64,000 nucleotides of DNA. It comes from Glandiceps talaboti. Lineage: Eukaryota; Hemichordata; Enteropneusta; Spengelidae. Made by a program: the position numbers and the translations under genes. The notes under the pieces are model-generated. The model was not told the origin of the DNA, searched no databases, and saw nothing but the letters and a program-made list of their open reading frames with translations. The stretch spans positions 15,615,461 to 15,679,460 of the forward strand of contig NC_135561.1 of NCBI RefSeq assembly GCF_964340395.1, written 5' to 3'. This document shows, in pieces, positions 15,050 to 49,994 of this stretch (position 1 is its first letter; each line of letters starts with the position of its first letter).

Positions 15050-15437
15050 GGGGGAATGGGCAAAAATAGGCAAGAGAATGAAAGAACATATATCAATTTG
15101 TCAAGAAACACAATTTCCATAGATGACCAATATACAATAATTGTCAATGTTTCTAATGACTCACATTATTACGTGTAAAGAAAGGAACAGGATGAAACTG
15201 AAAGTTCATGGTCATGACGTACCTAGGTGTTCTTGTTGATGTGATATTACATGTAGTAACCTTCAGCACCTTGGGTGGTCTAACAGTTTCTTTATATTTT
15301 TCGTTTCTCAACAGAGCGGTGAAATAAAGAGCAAACCTGGAGCATCAGCCATGTATGGTATGCTGGCCAATATTCCTGATAAAACACTTGTGAATGATGT
15401 TATTGTTGAATTTTTCAGTGAAATTTATAAAAATTAA
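2652..15437 (+). CDS. SGPL1: Sphingosine-1-phosphate lyase, complete gene of 11 coding exons
   Basis: Coding exons are 2652-2922, 4041-4293, 4826-4991, 5845-5964, 7213-7364, 9147-9246, 9719-9833, 11036-11157, 12378-12480, 13770-13888 and 15315-15437. Joined they give 1,644 nt, or 547 residues plus stop, against 568 in human SGPL1. All introns are GT-AG and every split codon restores the frame. The product is a PLP enzyme of the group II decarboxylase fold that cleaves sphingosine 1-phosphate into hexadecenal and phosphoethanolamine, the exit step of sphingolipid catabolism, in the ER membrane. Visible signatures are an N-terminal hydrophobic helix (about residues 9-26), SGGTES at 201-206, HVDAC with Asp311, and SADIHKYGY with the Schiff-base lysine at residue 348. 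The C terminus is about 20 residues shorter than in human. Exons 6 and 8 have copies of their splice sites in the neighbouring intron. The identification is firm; the exact start is supported by the membrane helix that follows it. Confidence 0.96.
3113..3193. repeat. (AT)n microsatellite, SGPL1 intron 1
   Basis: About 80 bases of uninterrupted AT dinucleotide in intron 1 (2923-4040). Nothing else of note is seen in this intron. Confidence 0.98.
4041..4293 (+). CDS. SGPL1: SGPL1 coding exon 2
   Basis: Encodes residues 91-174 plus two bases of codon 175. It begins after TACTAG and ends at ACG|GTAAGA. It carries the segment before the catalytic domain, including a conserved block where the family has Asn-Pro-x-x-x-Pro (here NPMFFPSLR, human NPLHPDIFPGLR). 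Confidence 0.93.
4614..4660. repeat. (TTTG)n microsatellite, SGPL1 intron 2
   Basis: About 11 units of TTTG with one slipped unit, in the 532-base second intron. Confidence 0.93.
4826..4991 (+). CDS. SGPL1: SGPL1 coding exon 3: PLP phosphate loop
   Basis: Encodes residues 175-230. It contains [10 protein letters not shown] (from residue 201), the glycine-rich loop that holds the PLP phosphate in this family. The acceptor is TATTTCAG and the donor ATG|GTAATA, ending in phase 0. Confidence 0.95.
5321..5610. repeat. Dispersed repeat family A, copy 1 (SGPL1 intron 3)
   Basis: This block, from AAAGGGGCACAAGCTG onward, aligns in the same orientation with 8171-8455 in intron 5. Shared landmarks are ACTTGCAATT, TCAAACC..GTATTAG and ACTTATAAAT. 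A shorter relative of the 5' part appears at about 48430-48500. No coding capacity; probably an old non-autonomous element. Confidence 0.7.
5845..5964 (+). CDS. SGPL1: SGPL1 coding exon 4
   Basis: Encodes residues 231-270, exactly 40 codons. It starts [17 protein letters not shown], equivalent to human VAPQSAHAAFNKAASYF, where the histidine stacks on the PLP ring. Acceptor TTTTTAG, donor AAG|GTAATG. Confidence 0.94.
6535..7135 (+). repeat. 45-bp tandem array, SGPL1 intron 4
   Basis: About 13 units of a 45-base sequence beginning GACCATCACATATAACTCC and containing TTCAAAGGTGACAGTAAAT. Units differ by a few substitutions and occasional 2-base insertions. Because 45 is a multiple of three the array stays open in some frames, but there is no splice or protein evidence for coding. 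It fills half of intron 4 (5965-7212). Confidence 0.95.
7213..7364 (+). CDS. SGPL1: SGPL1 coding exon 5: PLP pyridine aspartate
   Basis: Encodes residues 271-320 and two bases of Trp321. It contains [11 protein letters not shown] and HVDACFGGF; Asp311 is the family residue that pairs with the PLP pyridine nitrogen. Acceptor ATTGCAG, donor ATG|GTGAGG. Confidence 0.95.
7660..7882 (+). repeat. (TCTG/TCTC)n low-complexity tract, SGPL1 intron 5
   Basis: About 220 bases of mixed TCTG, TCTC and TATG units, polypyrimidine on the + strand. The open frames here are only the consequence of low complexity. Confidence 0.95.
8171..8455. repeat. Dispersed repeat family A, copy 2 (SGPL1 intron 5)
   Basis: Aligns over about 280 bases with 5321-5610, in the same orientation, with many substitutions. 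It ends just before the palindromic element at 8482. Confidence 0.7.
8482..8846. mobile_element. Palindromic MITE-like element with TTAA ends, copy 1
   Basis: The two halves are inverted copies: GTGGCCATGTGGATGAGG on the left and CCTCATCCATATGGCCAC on the right, with TTAA at 8482-8485 and 8843-8846. Internal arms (CTTGGCTTCCTACTTGAAAA, ATTTTACACATGT) also pair. No reading frame is present. TTAA duplication is typical of piggyBac-type insertion; assignment to that superfamily is inference. Confidence 0.75.
9147..9246 (+). CDS. SGPL1: SGPL1 coding exon 6: Schiff-base lysine
   Basis: Encodes residues 321-354. [12 protein letters not shown] carries the PLP-binding lysine, residue 348, codon 9226-9228. 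The donor is AAG|GTGAGA. A diverged copy of the last 31 exon bases and the donor lies at 9270-9305 inside the next intron. Confidence 0.95.
9270..9305 (+). repeat. Intronic copy of the SGPL1 exon 6 end with a donor-like GT
   Basis: AGATAGTCACAAATATTGA and GGTGCCAAGG here repeat the end of exon 6 (AGATATTCACAAATATGGA, GGTGCCAAGG) 52-54 bases upstream. The junction AAG|GTAGAT keeps a GT. The copy is diverged and in a different frame. Confidence 0.8.
9315..9535. repeat. Degenerate tandem duplication in SGPL1 intron 6
   Basis: Two diverged units of roughly 115 bases share AAGCATTCCA/AAGCATCCAA, ATATGCCTA and AACAAGAC..GCCCATAGCAA. No coding sense. The rest of intron 6 up to 9718 holds nothing recognisable. 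Confidence 0.6.
9719..9833 (+). CDS. SGPL1: SGPL1 coding exon 7
   Basis: Encodes residues 355-392 plus one base. It reads GASVVVYRN, then [18 protein letters not shown], the counterpart of human DWQGGIYASPTIAGSRPG. Acceptor TTGTAG, donor CAG|GTATGA, phase 1. Confidence 0.95.
10090..10689. mobile_element. Palindromic MITE-like element, copy 2 (long form)
   Basis: About 600 bases forming one imperfect palindrome. Outer arms match copy 1 (ATGGATGAGGATTTGG and CCAATCCTCATCCATAT). Inner arms, absent from copies 1 and 3, pair CAAGTGTAAAAGTATACTGT with ACAGTATATTTTTACACTTG. The right end abuts TTAA at 10686-10689. A further half-copy runs from there to about 10800 (TTAAAATGGTCATATGGATG). This looks like the least deleted member. 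Confidence 0.75.
10810..11035 (+). repeat. Duplicated intron segment before SGPL1 exon 8
   Basis: Units starting near AATGAAATAATGAC and running through GGCAGGGGG...CACACCTTTTCAGG recur: degenerate copies at about 10810 and 10885, one at 10955-11035 that ends at the real acceptor, and another after exon 8 at 11230-11305. The last two are nearly identical, so exon 8 sits between direct repeats. Confidence 0.75.
11036..11157 (+). CDS. SGPL1: SGPL1 coding exon 8
   Basis: Encodes residues 393-433, a helical segment ([19 protein letters not shown]). The acceptor is TTTGATTACAG ending at 11035, donor TCT|GTAAGT. The intronic bases before this exon, including the acceptor, recur three times downstream at 11260-11425. 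Confidence 0.94.
11230..11425 (+). repeat. Tandem copies of the exon 8 acceptor in SGPL1 intron 8
   Basis: TTTGATTACAG recurs with AG ending at 11305, 11353 and 11401, each preceded by CAGGTATTTRTGTTATKGAC and followed by GGGG(G)CACACACCTAGTC. Spacing is 48 bases between the last three. They are sequence copies of the true acceptor that ends at 11035. Confidence 0.85.
11664..11757. mobile_element. Short hairpin MITE-like element, SGPL1 intron 8
   Basis: AGTCTGTAAGGTACGCCGTG at the left pairs with the right end CACGACGTATCTTACAGTCT, and GCGCCCTCAACCATCGGCC pairs with GGCCGATGAGGGCG, with a loop of about 12 bases. GGTAAAGG flanks both sides. A half-copy lies at 18404-18445. Confidence 0.75.
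12378..12480 (+). CDS. SGPL1: SGPL1 coding exon 9
   Basis: Encodes residues 434-467 plus one base. It contains [16 protein letters not shown], matching the beta-strand region FVFGNPQVSVIALGS of the human enzyme. Acceptor TCTGCAG, donor AAG|GTGAGG. Confidence 0.93.
13305..13680 (+). repeat. (ATTAC)n imperfect pentanucleotide array, SGPL1 intron 9
   Basis: About 375 bases of CATTA/CACTA/CAATA pentamers with scattered GCATTGCATT variants. No coding sense. It lies 90 bases before exon 10. Confidence 0.92.
13770..13888 (+). CDS. SGPL1: SGPL1 coding exon 10
   Basis: Encodes residues 468-507. After GW it reads [16 protein letters not shown], equivalent to human NLNQLQFPPSIHFCITL. Acceptor TTGATAG, donor AAG|GTCAGA, phase 0. 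Confidence 0.92.
14110..14215. repeat. Dispersed repeat family B, copy 1 (SGPL1 intron 10)
   Basis: GCGGGTAAACATATTTTGTG to CAAAAATCAGCACCCTC matches the reverse complement of about 59738-59840, sharing TAAATCAAATCAAAT and AAAAATCAGC.CCCTCA. Function unknown; the pairing shows it is a dispersed element. Confidence 0.75.
14958..15047. repeat. (TG)n microsatellite, SGPL1 intron 10
   Basis: About 45 uninterrupted TG units, 270 bases before exon 11. Confidence 0.98.
15315..15437 (+). CDS. SGPL1: SGPL1 coding exon 11 and stop
   Basis: Encodes residues 508-547 and TAA at 15435-15437. It contains [19 protein letters not shown], matching GAIYGMAQTTVDRNMVAEL in human. The tail ends earlier than in vertebrates. 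Acceptor CTCAACAG. Confidence 0.93.
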   Translation, partial: SGEIKSKPGASAMYGMLANIPDKTLVNDVIVEFFSEIYKN

Positions 15438-17150
15438 TATTTTTTTATCCAAAATCAGAAGTCAATACACAATATGAATTGTGTCATAAGTCAAAACTGA
15501 TTGATCAAAAATCATTATACATATCAGGTCAGAGTTCACATGATAGGTCAAAGGTTATGTAATCAAATTTAAGTCTTGTTCGCTATCCTTCAGTTCATTC
15601 TTTTGATGGAATGTTTAGCTATGCTAGGCTGCATATCAGAAATAGGAGTTTTCAGAATTTAAAAATGTTGCATAACAAGATTTTAATTTTTAACAAAATC
15701 TGCTTAATCCATCCACATTTTCCAACTTTGTCATGCTTCTTTAAGGTAGCGTGTGCATCAAGGATGAATTTCACTAAAAATTTGAAGTTCTTAAAATCCT
15801 ACAAAACTTTGCCATATGGAAGCTTGCTTCTGGCCCTTTGGAAATTTGACAAGAAATTTGGGGTTTCACCATCTTGTTTTCAAGGAAATTGACAAGCGTT
15901 TGTTTTCCCATAGAGTTGACACAGTATTCGTCGGCCATATTGGATTCTAAAATGGCACGACTTTGATAACATTTTGACCACTATTTCAAAAATTGGTATG
16001 GTGACCTTTGATTTTTTTTCTTGATTTCAACTGAGAAGTGATTGGAGTTTTCTTAAACAAAGTAAAAGCAGAAGTTTATTAAATAGTTCCTTTCCGAGGC
16101 ACATTTCATGTTAAAAGCAATTTATCAATTTCTCTTCCTAGGGAATTATAAAGAGAAAAATGTTATCCATTCTAAAATGCTGACCTGTAATTGTAACTCC
16201 AAAACTTTTCTCCTGGTCCTAAAATGTAATTATTATCATTTTTACAGCTGATTTGGAATGACTGTATTCAGAAAATCACTTTATCAATGGTGGTCAAATT
16301 AAGACGGCTTGGAAGGTGCCAGAAAATCTTCATTCTTATCACATAAAATCTTGTATATGTACACTTAACTCGAGCTCACAACAGTATGTAATCTGTAAGA
16401 AATATGGAAAGATCTCCATGTATAATGTGTGGTTCTCTGTGTATTTGTATATATTTTATCCTGCCGTGGCCATATGTAGCTGAGATGAGAACACTTCTCA
16501 GTACCTTCAAAGCCAATTTTAATTGTCCATCATTGATAAAAATGACATTCTGATCACCACCATCTCTTAATTAATAATGGTGTGAATAGTTGTGAATTGA
16601 TAATTGTGTAATTAAGAGCCATATTTTGATAATAATACGTGAATGTTTTTATGACCTTATCACCCAGATTGAAAAAGAAAAGGAAAAAAACACCAGTTTT
16701 TTTTATAATTTTAATTGGACCACACTGAAGCCATTGTTGGCTACAGCTGACTGTATAAGACATCATTTATATTGTTTGTCTATTTTTGGTTCCAAGTATA
16801 AACTGATTTCCTGTACTTCAACAGAAGGTCATACATATATTCAAATTTGAAAGGCTCCCTTGCGTTGATTATCCAGTTCTACTGTATTTTCATGTGTTAA
16901 AGGCCCAAGATTCCATCCCAAGTTCTTACTTTACTGTTATCTTATTAGTGGAGCCAAGGGTTATCAATCTTTACATGTGTCATTGGGTTTACAATCACCT
17001 AATTTGTACAGGACTAATTTTCCTGAAATAACTTGATAAATTAAATAAATGACTTAAATGTGTAAGATATGAATTTTTGCCAAGAGTATGTTTTTATTTC
17101 CTGAATATTAGTTTAAATTTATAAATGCTAACGTTTGTTTGCAATAAAAA
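15438..17150 (+). other. SGPL1: Probable SGPL1 3' UTR
   Basis: No coding sequence or repeat family stands out here. AATAAA hexamers occur at 17044-17049 and 17143-17148, so the transcript may end near 17060-17170. The extent is inferred from these signals only; earlier cleavage is equally possible. Confidence 0.35.
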
Positions 17151-17269
17151 TGTTCAACATCAATGATGTCGTAAGAATCAATTTTATTGTAAATTGTGAA
17201 TTTTTTATAATAAATATAATATGGGTTTTATGAATAAATTTGACAAATAGCACGCTTGTAAATATGAAT

Positions 17270-17900
17270 TTGATTAAGTTATTCCCAACCAAATCATCCA
17301 TCCTCTCCCCAACCACCACCAAAATCACCCTTTCGTAGTCAGCCCCCTCCGTCACAACTTTTCTCATAATATTCACCTCCCATCACCCTTTCCAAGAATA
17401 ATTACTCCTACCCATCACAATCACCCTTTCACCTTATTCACCCCCTCCCAATCACCCTTTCCATAATATTTGCCCTCTCCCCACCATAATCACCATTTCC
17501 CATATTTACCCCTCCCCATCACTCTTTCCCATAATTCACCCTTTCCAATAATAATCACCTCTCCCCATCACCCTTTCCCATCAGTCACCCTTTCCCATAA
17601 TAATCACCCATCCCCATCACCTTTTCCCATAACAATTAACCCCTCCCCATCAGTCACCCTTTCCCATAATAACCACCCCTCCCCATCACCCTTGCCAATA
17701 ACAATTAACCCCACATCACAATCACCCTTTCCCATAATAATCACCCCTCCCCATCACCCTTGCCCATAACAATTAACCCCTCCTCATCACAATCACCCTT
17801 TCTCATTCCCATCACAATCAAGTTTACAAAACACAACCATTTCCTCCCCATCACAACCACCATAATCAGCCCCTCCATCATTCTCACTTCCCCAGTGCTA
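17270..17900. repeat. C-rich minisatellite between SGPL1 and RNF19
   Basis: Irregular units built from CCCCTCCCCATCACAATC, ACCCTTTCCCATAATAATC and ACAATTAA. The strand is strongly C-rich and lacks G over long stretches. It lies where the two convergent transcripts should end. No coding evidence. Confidence 0.85.
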
Positions 17901-18403
17901 TTCTCGATTCCTAACATAACACACAAGGTCTCTCTTGTACCACCAAAGATACTATGTTTGTGTAAAGAAGTCTCTTTGTCAAAGGGTTTTCCTCTACAAC
18001 ATAAATTTACTAAAATCAAGCTTTTGCGTCATTATTTTTACCAAATATTTTATTGCAACAACAGAAAAAAAAAGTAAGAACAGTTCGTCGTTGACATTCA
18101 AAAAATTCCACATGAAAATGAAAATGATAACACAATAAATAACAATTGTACAGAGCACAATACAAAAGTGTGTACACTGTTTCAATCAAATATTATATTG
18201 CAGTAAATCAAAGCGACCATTGTACACGAATTAAACAAAAAGTGCACAATCATGGAAGATGGAATACATTTAAATAAATTTCACTTAGAAAGTAATTTTC
18301 ACATTAAATATTACAACAACATAAAATAAAAAATTTCAAGTGATAGCTTTGATGTCAAGCTGTGTTGTACTTTGAGTTTGGTTCACACCGAACAAGTTAC
18401 GTC

Positions 18404-18445
18404 TGTAAGGTATGCCATGTTAGGGCGCCCTCATGCATTGGCTTT
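18404..18445. mobile_element. Half-copy of the hairpin element at 11664
   Basis: GTCTGTAAGGTATGCCATG and GGGCGCCCTCATGCATTGGC match the left arm of the element at 11664-11757; the right arm is missing. Confidence 0.65.
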
Positions 18446-18603
18446 ACCCCTTTTCATGGCTGTATCAAATCGAGGTTTTTCCTTAGCATTCAGTAACCAG
18501 TTTTTGCTTGCAGCCTTAGTCTGGACAGGAAATTATTGAGGGAAGAGAGACACGATAGATGTAACAGGAAAGAAACGAGTTAGACTTCAAGATCATTGTT
18601 GGC

Positions 18604-18759
18604 ACTCTTGTTAGCGCTTGCGCATTCCTTGGCACAATATCGGGAATCGGTGGTGAAAGCGTCATTCATGGGGAGTGTACACTCTTGTTAGCGCTTGCGC
18701 GTTCCTTGGTGCAATATCGGGAATCGGTGGTGAAAATGTCATTCATGGGGAGTGTACAC
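18604..18759. repeat. 77-bp tandem duplication
   Basis: Two near-identical direct copies start at ACTCTTGTTAGCGCTTGCGC (18604 and 18681) and end at GGGGAGTGTACAC. Only a few substitutions separate them, so the duplication is recent. Confidence 0.93.
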
Positions 18760-19219
18760 AGCAGCAGATCTTTCAGGCTAGATACAAATGAACTCAGCCA
18801 CATATCCCAGTCACACAAACTAAGAAAAACTACAGTTGTATCCAACTCGCTCCACTCACCACATAACAATTGGTTCGCTTTTTTGTTTTTATGCTTTGAA
18901 GTAATTAAATAACTTCATATATAAATTCGTTTTCTGGGTAAGTGTTATGCAACTGTGACTTTTGATATTTCATTCTATGATTAGTATGAAGTCATACTAA
19001 TACAGGATTTAATGAACCCGGAAGTCTGCATGGGGTTGAAGAAAGCTTAAGAAATCCAATAAAAGACAGAAACTAAATTTATAAGATTCCTCATCGCAGA
19101 GAAGCTTTTTCACTGGAAAATACAATGCCTAATAAGGGACAAGAGTGACAAACAATATTGGCTAGAGATGAACTTTGAATGACACTTTGAATGACGTTGA
19201 CTTCATTACTTTTATGTGG

Positions 19220-19565
19220 ATGGAGCCATGCGTCATATCCAACAGACCTTTACTAGAAATCATGCCCTCAGGGGTGAAGTAAAGCCATGATATAAATGGG
19301 TGAACTGACAAGTCAATAGAACTTTCATATCAATCACGCCCTCAGTGGTGAATTACAGCCATGATGTGAGTGTATTGACAAGTCAACGCACCTTTCATAT
19401 AAATCATGCCCTCAGAAGTACAGTCATGATGTAAATGGGAACTGACAAGTCAACAGGCCTTTCATATAAACCCTGCCCTCTGGTGACAAAGAATGGAAAT
19501 GGTGTATACAGATGACCTAAGAAGTCAATAGACCTTTCCCATGAAACATGCCCTCAAGTGACAAA
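19220..19565. repeat. Degenerate 65-70-bp tandem array
   Basis: Five units share GACAAGTCAAYRGACCTTTC, ATATAAATCATGCCCTC and a CAGCCATGAT block. Divergence between units is high. Lies within the possible RNF19 3' region. Confidence 0.8.
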
Positions 19566-22500
19566 GAAGGGAAACATAAGAGGGCAAATTGACAGTTACA
19601 GCAACTAGGGCTTTCTTCTTTGATTTTCGATAAAAAAAGAAAGATGCGAAAAATGTATAATATACATAGGATGAATCAAACAGTGAATAGAAAATGAAAT
19701 TAATCACATCTTATCTGTACACCAATTTCAGACTATTAAACCCTTCAACAATTTATTCCTTTGTTCAAATTTAAGAGCTAAGGGACAGGATTCAGAGGTA
19801 AACTTTTAAGTACATGCACCATTGAAGAACCTCCTGAAATTTTTCAAAAACTACACTTCATTTAGTCACTTTATAATACAAAAGTGACAAGCACCTGGTT
19901 ATGAACCAATCAAAACACTGGAAATATATTACCATGACACCTGAATTAATATGCAAATTAATTAACATTACCATACATTAATCAGTCTGATTTATGCAAA
20001 TTAATTAACCATATATGGATCATTCTGCATTATGCAAATTATTTAACCATATATGGAATGGTCATAATCTAACATTACACTGAAACCATAGAGTCCGATT
20101 CCAAGGTGATCAGTTTCTTTTACATGATAATTGGAACAAAACATACCATATATACAAAATAGACAACAAACCCACTGGGTGGGAGTGAAACTGGGACAAG
20201 AAATTTCCACATTCCTCAAAATATCAAAACTCTCTGACATTTCAATGTAAAAAATACAACTTGCTAGGCAATATATTTTTTTCCCGAAAAAAAATTATTC
20301 AAACGTCCACTTCACTGTATCAGATTCTTTACCAATAAATCAAATGGGAAGAACTGCTGCACATATAAACATCACGCTTTAAATTTTTTACATTTTTTTT
20401 TCTGAAGAAATATGACTTTAAATTTATAACAACACTACAAAACATTACTACTAAATGGTCACGATACGTAATTATACAAACGCTTGAATTGTCACGGGTA
20501 CATAATTATACAACGTTGTTCAAGATACATACTAGAAATATGGAAAATTAATGTATGAATCATCAATTTGTAATCAAACAGTGCTGTGTGTATACCACAC
20601 CACATGAAAAATGTTACGCCCCTCATCTGGTGTACCCTGCACCCCCTATGTTGTTAAACACTTGGTATGATCTCATTCATTTCTATACCTATTTCACCTA
20701 TTTAACATCTAAGAAGGCATGGTAGGATGTAACGGTGGGACGTCCTTAGGCACTGAATATTACCTTAAATATAACATGACTTTTTTTTAAACACGCCTAA
20801 TCAGCATACCTTGTTGATTTCACTGCCTTCCACCCCTCTCTGTACAATAAAGCGGACCAACCCTCCCACTGGTCATTCCAATATTTACAGTATACGGGGG
20901 AAAAGGAAGGCTAAATCTGAAGGTGCTTCAAAAAGCTGTTTTTATCATGTAATGTTGATATCTCAAAAATAAAGATGATACATGTGTACAGAGTAACCAT
21001 TCTAATAATAACTAACTTGTTTTTGCTTTTTTTACAAAGTCTGTTGTCTGTTGTAACAGACATTCCTTTATATATGCTTTGTGTATATTCTTTATAAATA
21101 CCAAAACAAAGTTATTTGCCCCTAGCACTGCTTCCCAAGCAAAATCAAAATGTACATACATTCTCAAAAAAAAATTATTTACACAATCTCAGCAAAAAAA
21201 GATCTCGTAGAGTTATAAGTAATATCTCCTTTTATGTACTCCGACACTAACTGTCCATCGACCCAGGAATGAATATCACTCTGTCTATATGCACTCCCGT
21301 CTCAGCTCCGTCCTGTAAATGTACATAATTATGGGGCAAGCAACTCCCCATTATGAGTAAATCTTTGGTGTAGACCGTTTTTCACCCCTTCTTTCTGTAA
21401 AATGTTCTCTTCAATTCACTAGTAATATACTGGACTATACCAAACTACCATGAAAATAGGGATTACAGGGTCCCCTGTCCTGAAATCTTCAAATTATTTC
21501 ACTATCCCTTTACCCCTACAATGATCTTGCTATGTATGCTCAAGTTATACAAAAAGTTGCTCATCCTTTTCATAGAAAAAAAAATCTAATTTTTATATAT
21601 ATAATATATTTTTTTTAAAACGAAAACTAGCCCAATTTTCATTTTAGCTCTAGATATGTGATAAAAACAACAAAAAGAACAGAGAGAGAATGTGGATGGA
21701 TGCATTCCACTAGTGGTAGTATTCAAACATGTACATCAGCTTCACAATATGAGTCATTGCTTATACCATTAAACGATAAAAGTGTACGTATGCAAATTTT
21801 TAAATAGCGTTTGTTTCCAGACATAGATTTGAAATGTACATAGTAAGTGCAGCATACACAAAAGTTCCCTCCAATAGTCAAGTTCAAAGATGACATAATC
21901 TGGCATGTAAAAATGTCTTCCCCATTATGAATATACTAAAGAATATCTGCTGTTTTAAACTTTTATTCCTCCGAAAAAATGACCATTTTGGCACCTAACA
22001 CACGATTAATTTCAGTGATCTGAAGGTTCAAATAAAATCATATTTTCAAAGAAAAATTTCTGCTCACAAATTCAAAAAAAAATGAGGGAACAAATCCCAG
22101 ATTTTCACTGAAATCTCTCCAGCATTGCCAGGATAATACTACAATGGGAGAATTTGGCATTCGCTTCCATTGTTTGACTCTGATCTGTGAGTAGAAATTC
22201 TCATTTGATAACATGAACTCAGAGTCTATAAACATTCATTCCCCGCGAGATCATATTTATTTCACATGGCATGATAGCATGTAGCTATAGTGTAAACCAT
22301 TCACTGATAGACAGTAGCAATGCTCAAATAGCGAGATTACAATTAAGTACAATAATTATGGAACTAGTGATGTCAAGGCTAATGAGAACATACACCCTTA
22401 TTGTTCATTAAAATATGATCCAATTTTTGAAAAAATATGTATCGTTGTATTAGACTTAAATTGGACAACAAATTGGCTGGGTAATATAATAATATTACCT

Positions 22501-23657
22501 AGTGCATAATGTAAGCCTTATTAGTATTCTTCTATGGTAATGAGGATTGTTCCTGTATTCAAATTTATGGTAATCACTTAATGAATATTCAGTATGTCTT
22601 CAATCATTCACTTAATATGCATTATGTGATGTACTACATATTAAGTAAAACAGACGCAAAGACAAAGTTGCTCATAATGGAACAAATATTCAGTGATTTG
22701 GCGCATTTACAATTGGCACTGATAAGAAATTATGGGGGTTTGTACTGCAATCTGTGATTTGAGTGCTGTGTTGCCATATCAAATACTAATCAAGATGGTT
22801 TAAGTATGACACAGAAATTTTAGTTTTTGCCAACATGGGTGAATGACCTCATTGTCTTGATATTGACTACTGAAATTTGAACTGAAGCAGTACAGATTTG
22901 TTTGCCGGAGCTACATGTAGACGTTGTGTAATACTAGTACTAAAGAGGGGAACACAATGTTAAACACTTTGTAGCGCTGATCTATAAGTTTTATGCAAAG
23001 CGGACACTCATTTGCTGGTAAACACATTTCAAATTCTACAAGATGTGAAGCGACACTCATTTGATAGTAGATACACACTGTTCAATGCTACGTAACGTAG
23101 AGCTATATGTATTTTAAGCAGTGGACATTTGTTTACTACATGGTAGATGTGGGTTGTTCAAGGTATAGGTATTGTGTTCAGCAATAGACACTTGTTTGCT
23201 GGTAGATACAAGCTGTTCAAAGTTACATAGCATAAAGCCGCAAGTTAAACATTCACTGATAGAAGCATGCTTTTTAACATGATGTAGTGTGGACTCATAA
23301 TTAAGCAGTGGACATTTATTTGCTAGTAATACATGTAGACACGTTGTTCAACGCTATACGTACTGTAGAGCTAAAATTTAAGCAGTGGACACTTGTTTGT
23401 TGGTAGATGCACGTTGTTCAACACTATGTAGTGTAGAGCGAAGTTAAGCAGTGGACACTCGTTTGTTGCTTGATAGATGCATGTTGTTCAACACTACGTA
23501 CATGTAGCATAGAGCTAAGTTAAGCAGTGGACACTCGTTTGTTGCTTGATAGATGCATGTTGTTCAACGCTATGTACATGTAGCATAGAGCTAAGTTAAG
23601 CAGTGGACACTTGTTTGTTGGCAGATGCACGTTGTTCAAGACTAGCATAGAGTAAAG

Positions 23658-48276
<24,619 letters not shown>

Positions 48277-49994
48277 CCTGAAATGCTATGAAAGAAATGA
48301 AATTAAAATGATTAAAAGACTTGATCATTGCAAATAACTATGTATAACTACATTGTAGGGGTCAATGTAAAGCCTTTTACATGTACAAGGGGCCCACTGA
48401 TTGGACAGTACACAACTATCATATGGCTTATTAAAGTGGCACAAGCTGAGTTTATAAGCTTGTTACTACGGTGAAAATACTTCAAATAAAACCACGCCAT
48501 TGCAGTTTACATACGATACATGTACATGTACATGTATGCCTTGTTAATGTTGATGTACAAAGGTACATTTACATACCACATGTATCAATGTACATGTACA
48601 TGTATATGTCTTCTATTACAATTGTCTTTTGGCATTGTTAGAACAATTACATTGTAATTGCATACAATGTAGCAGTCTGGCTGCTAGACCCCTCAGGCTA
48701 TTCTGCTCACTGTGAAGGTGACCGAACATCGCTTGCAAGGGCGATAACTCGGGCGTTCACCCTTGATTGCACCCAGTGTTCTCCCCAGGGATTTTGCTGA
48801 TAGGATATTGACTCATTAGCATAAATTAGCATAAATTTACATAACAAACTATTTATATTCCTGAGTAACTTAATGATAAAATCAAAGTACATCATAATAT
48901 CAAACAAGTAGTACATGTACATGTGGCCAAAGGAAAGTTGAAAGCCAATTTATTACGTAACTACAAAATGTTATTAGCACCAATAAGAAACTCGATTGCA
49001 CCTTTCAGAAGAAAGCCCAAGGTCTAGCAGCTAGACTAACAATGTAGTAGCAATTTCATGCAGTTTATATGTACATTTGTATGTACATGTATGATAAATT
49101 ACATCATCAGATGATGATGGTTAATGGGTTATATCTTGATACAGGTTTGAATGCAGTCAATTGCAAGTGATGGTTAAGTATACATGTACATGTACTTCTG
49201 CAGTAGATGATACTGTCGGTTTGAAATGTGCAGCTTGTGGCATAAACAACACTAGTCTAGCAAAACGAGTCACTGTTTTCTAATCAATCAGATTAAACTT
49301 TTGCAAAGGCTTCATATTACATGGACTATAGTGAAAATAAACTGTGTCCATGTTCACACTACAAATTACAATTTACAAGTACACATATGGCCTTCTCTCA
49401 ACCTATGTGAGTACATTTACTTTGTCAAGAAGAATCTTTCTTACAGCAAAAGCCATTAGAATTTATAACATACAAAATCATAAATGTATACATATATACT
49501 GTATTTCTCCTTTGTGGTCATTTTGATTGTTCAAGTACATGTACATTGTGTACATGGCAAAACAGAACATAAATGGTGTACTTCATCAAGTTATAAAAAT
49601 GTACTAAAACAAAACTGAAATTAGTAACTTGATTGAAATTCATTACATACACCTGTACATGCTAATCAGATATCTTGTTCACAGGATTACATGGATTATG
49701 GCTAGAGAATATTACACAAATCTACAGTGCCTGACAGCATACACATGTACATGTACATGTACATACATTTTGTATAGTTGACTTTCAATGCACTTTTCAC
49801 TGCGAACAGTTTTATCAGCATACATGTTACATGTTTTATTGCCTGATTGATAGTCACATTAATTTACATTTTGTAAGCCAAGTAAACTACTACAACTTCA
49901 GTTTCTATTAAGTTCCATTAGTTTAACAGAATACCACCTTACATTGTATGAATTTAATAAATGTGGTGGCGTACATGTACATGTAGATATGATA

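Larger units (their letters stand above)
18048..23657 (-). other. RNF19: Probable RNF19 3' UTR and flank
   Basis: Downstream of the RNF19 stop codon on the minus strand there are several AATAAA hexamers (TTTATT on +), for example at 23315-23320, 21962-21967 and 18048-18053, so the true 3' end cannot be fixed. Apart from the repeats listed separately, 19570-22960 shows only AT-rich unique sequence with no splice-framed coding segment. Confidence 0.3.
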
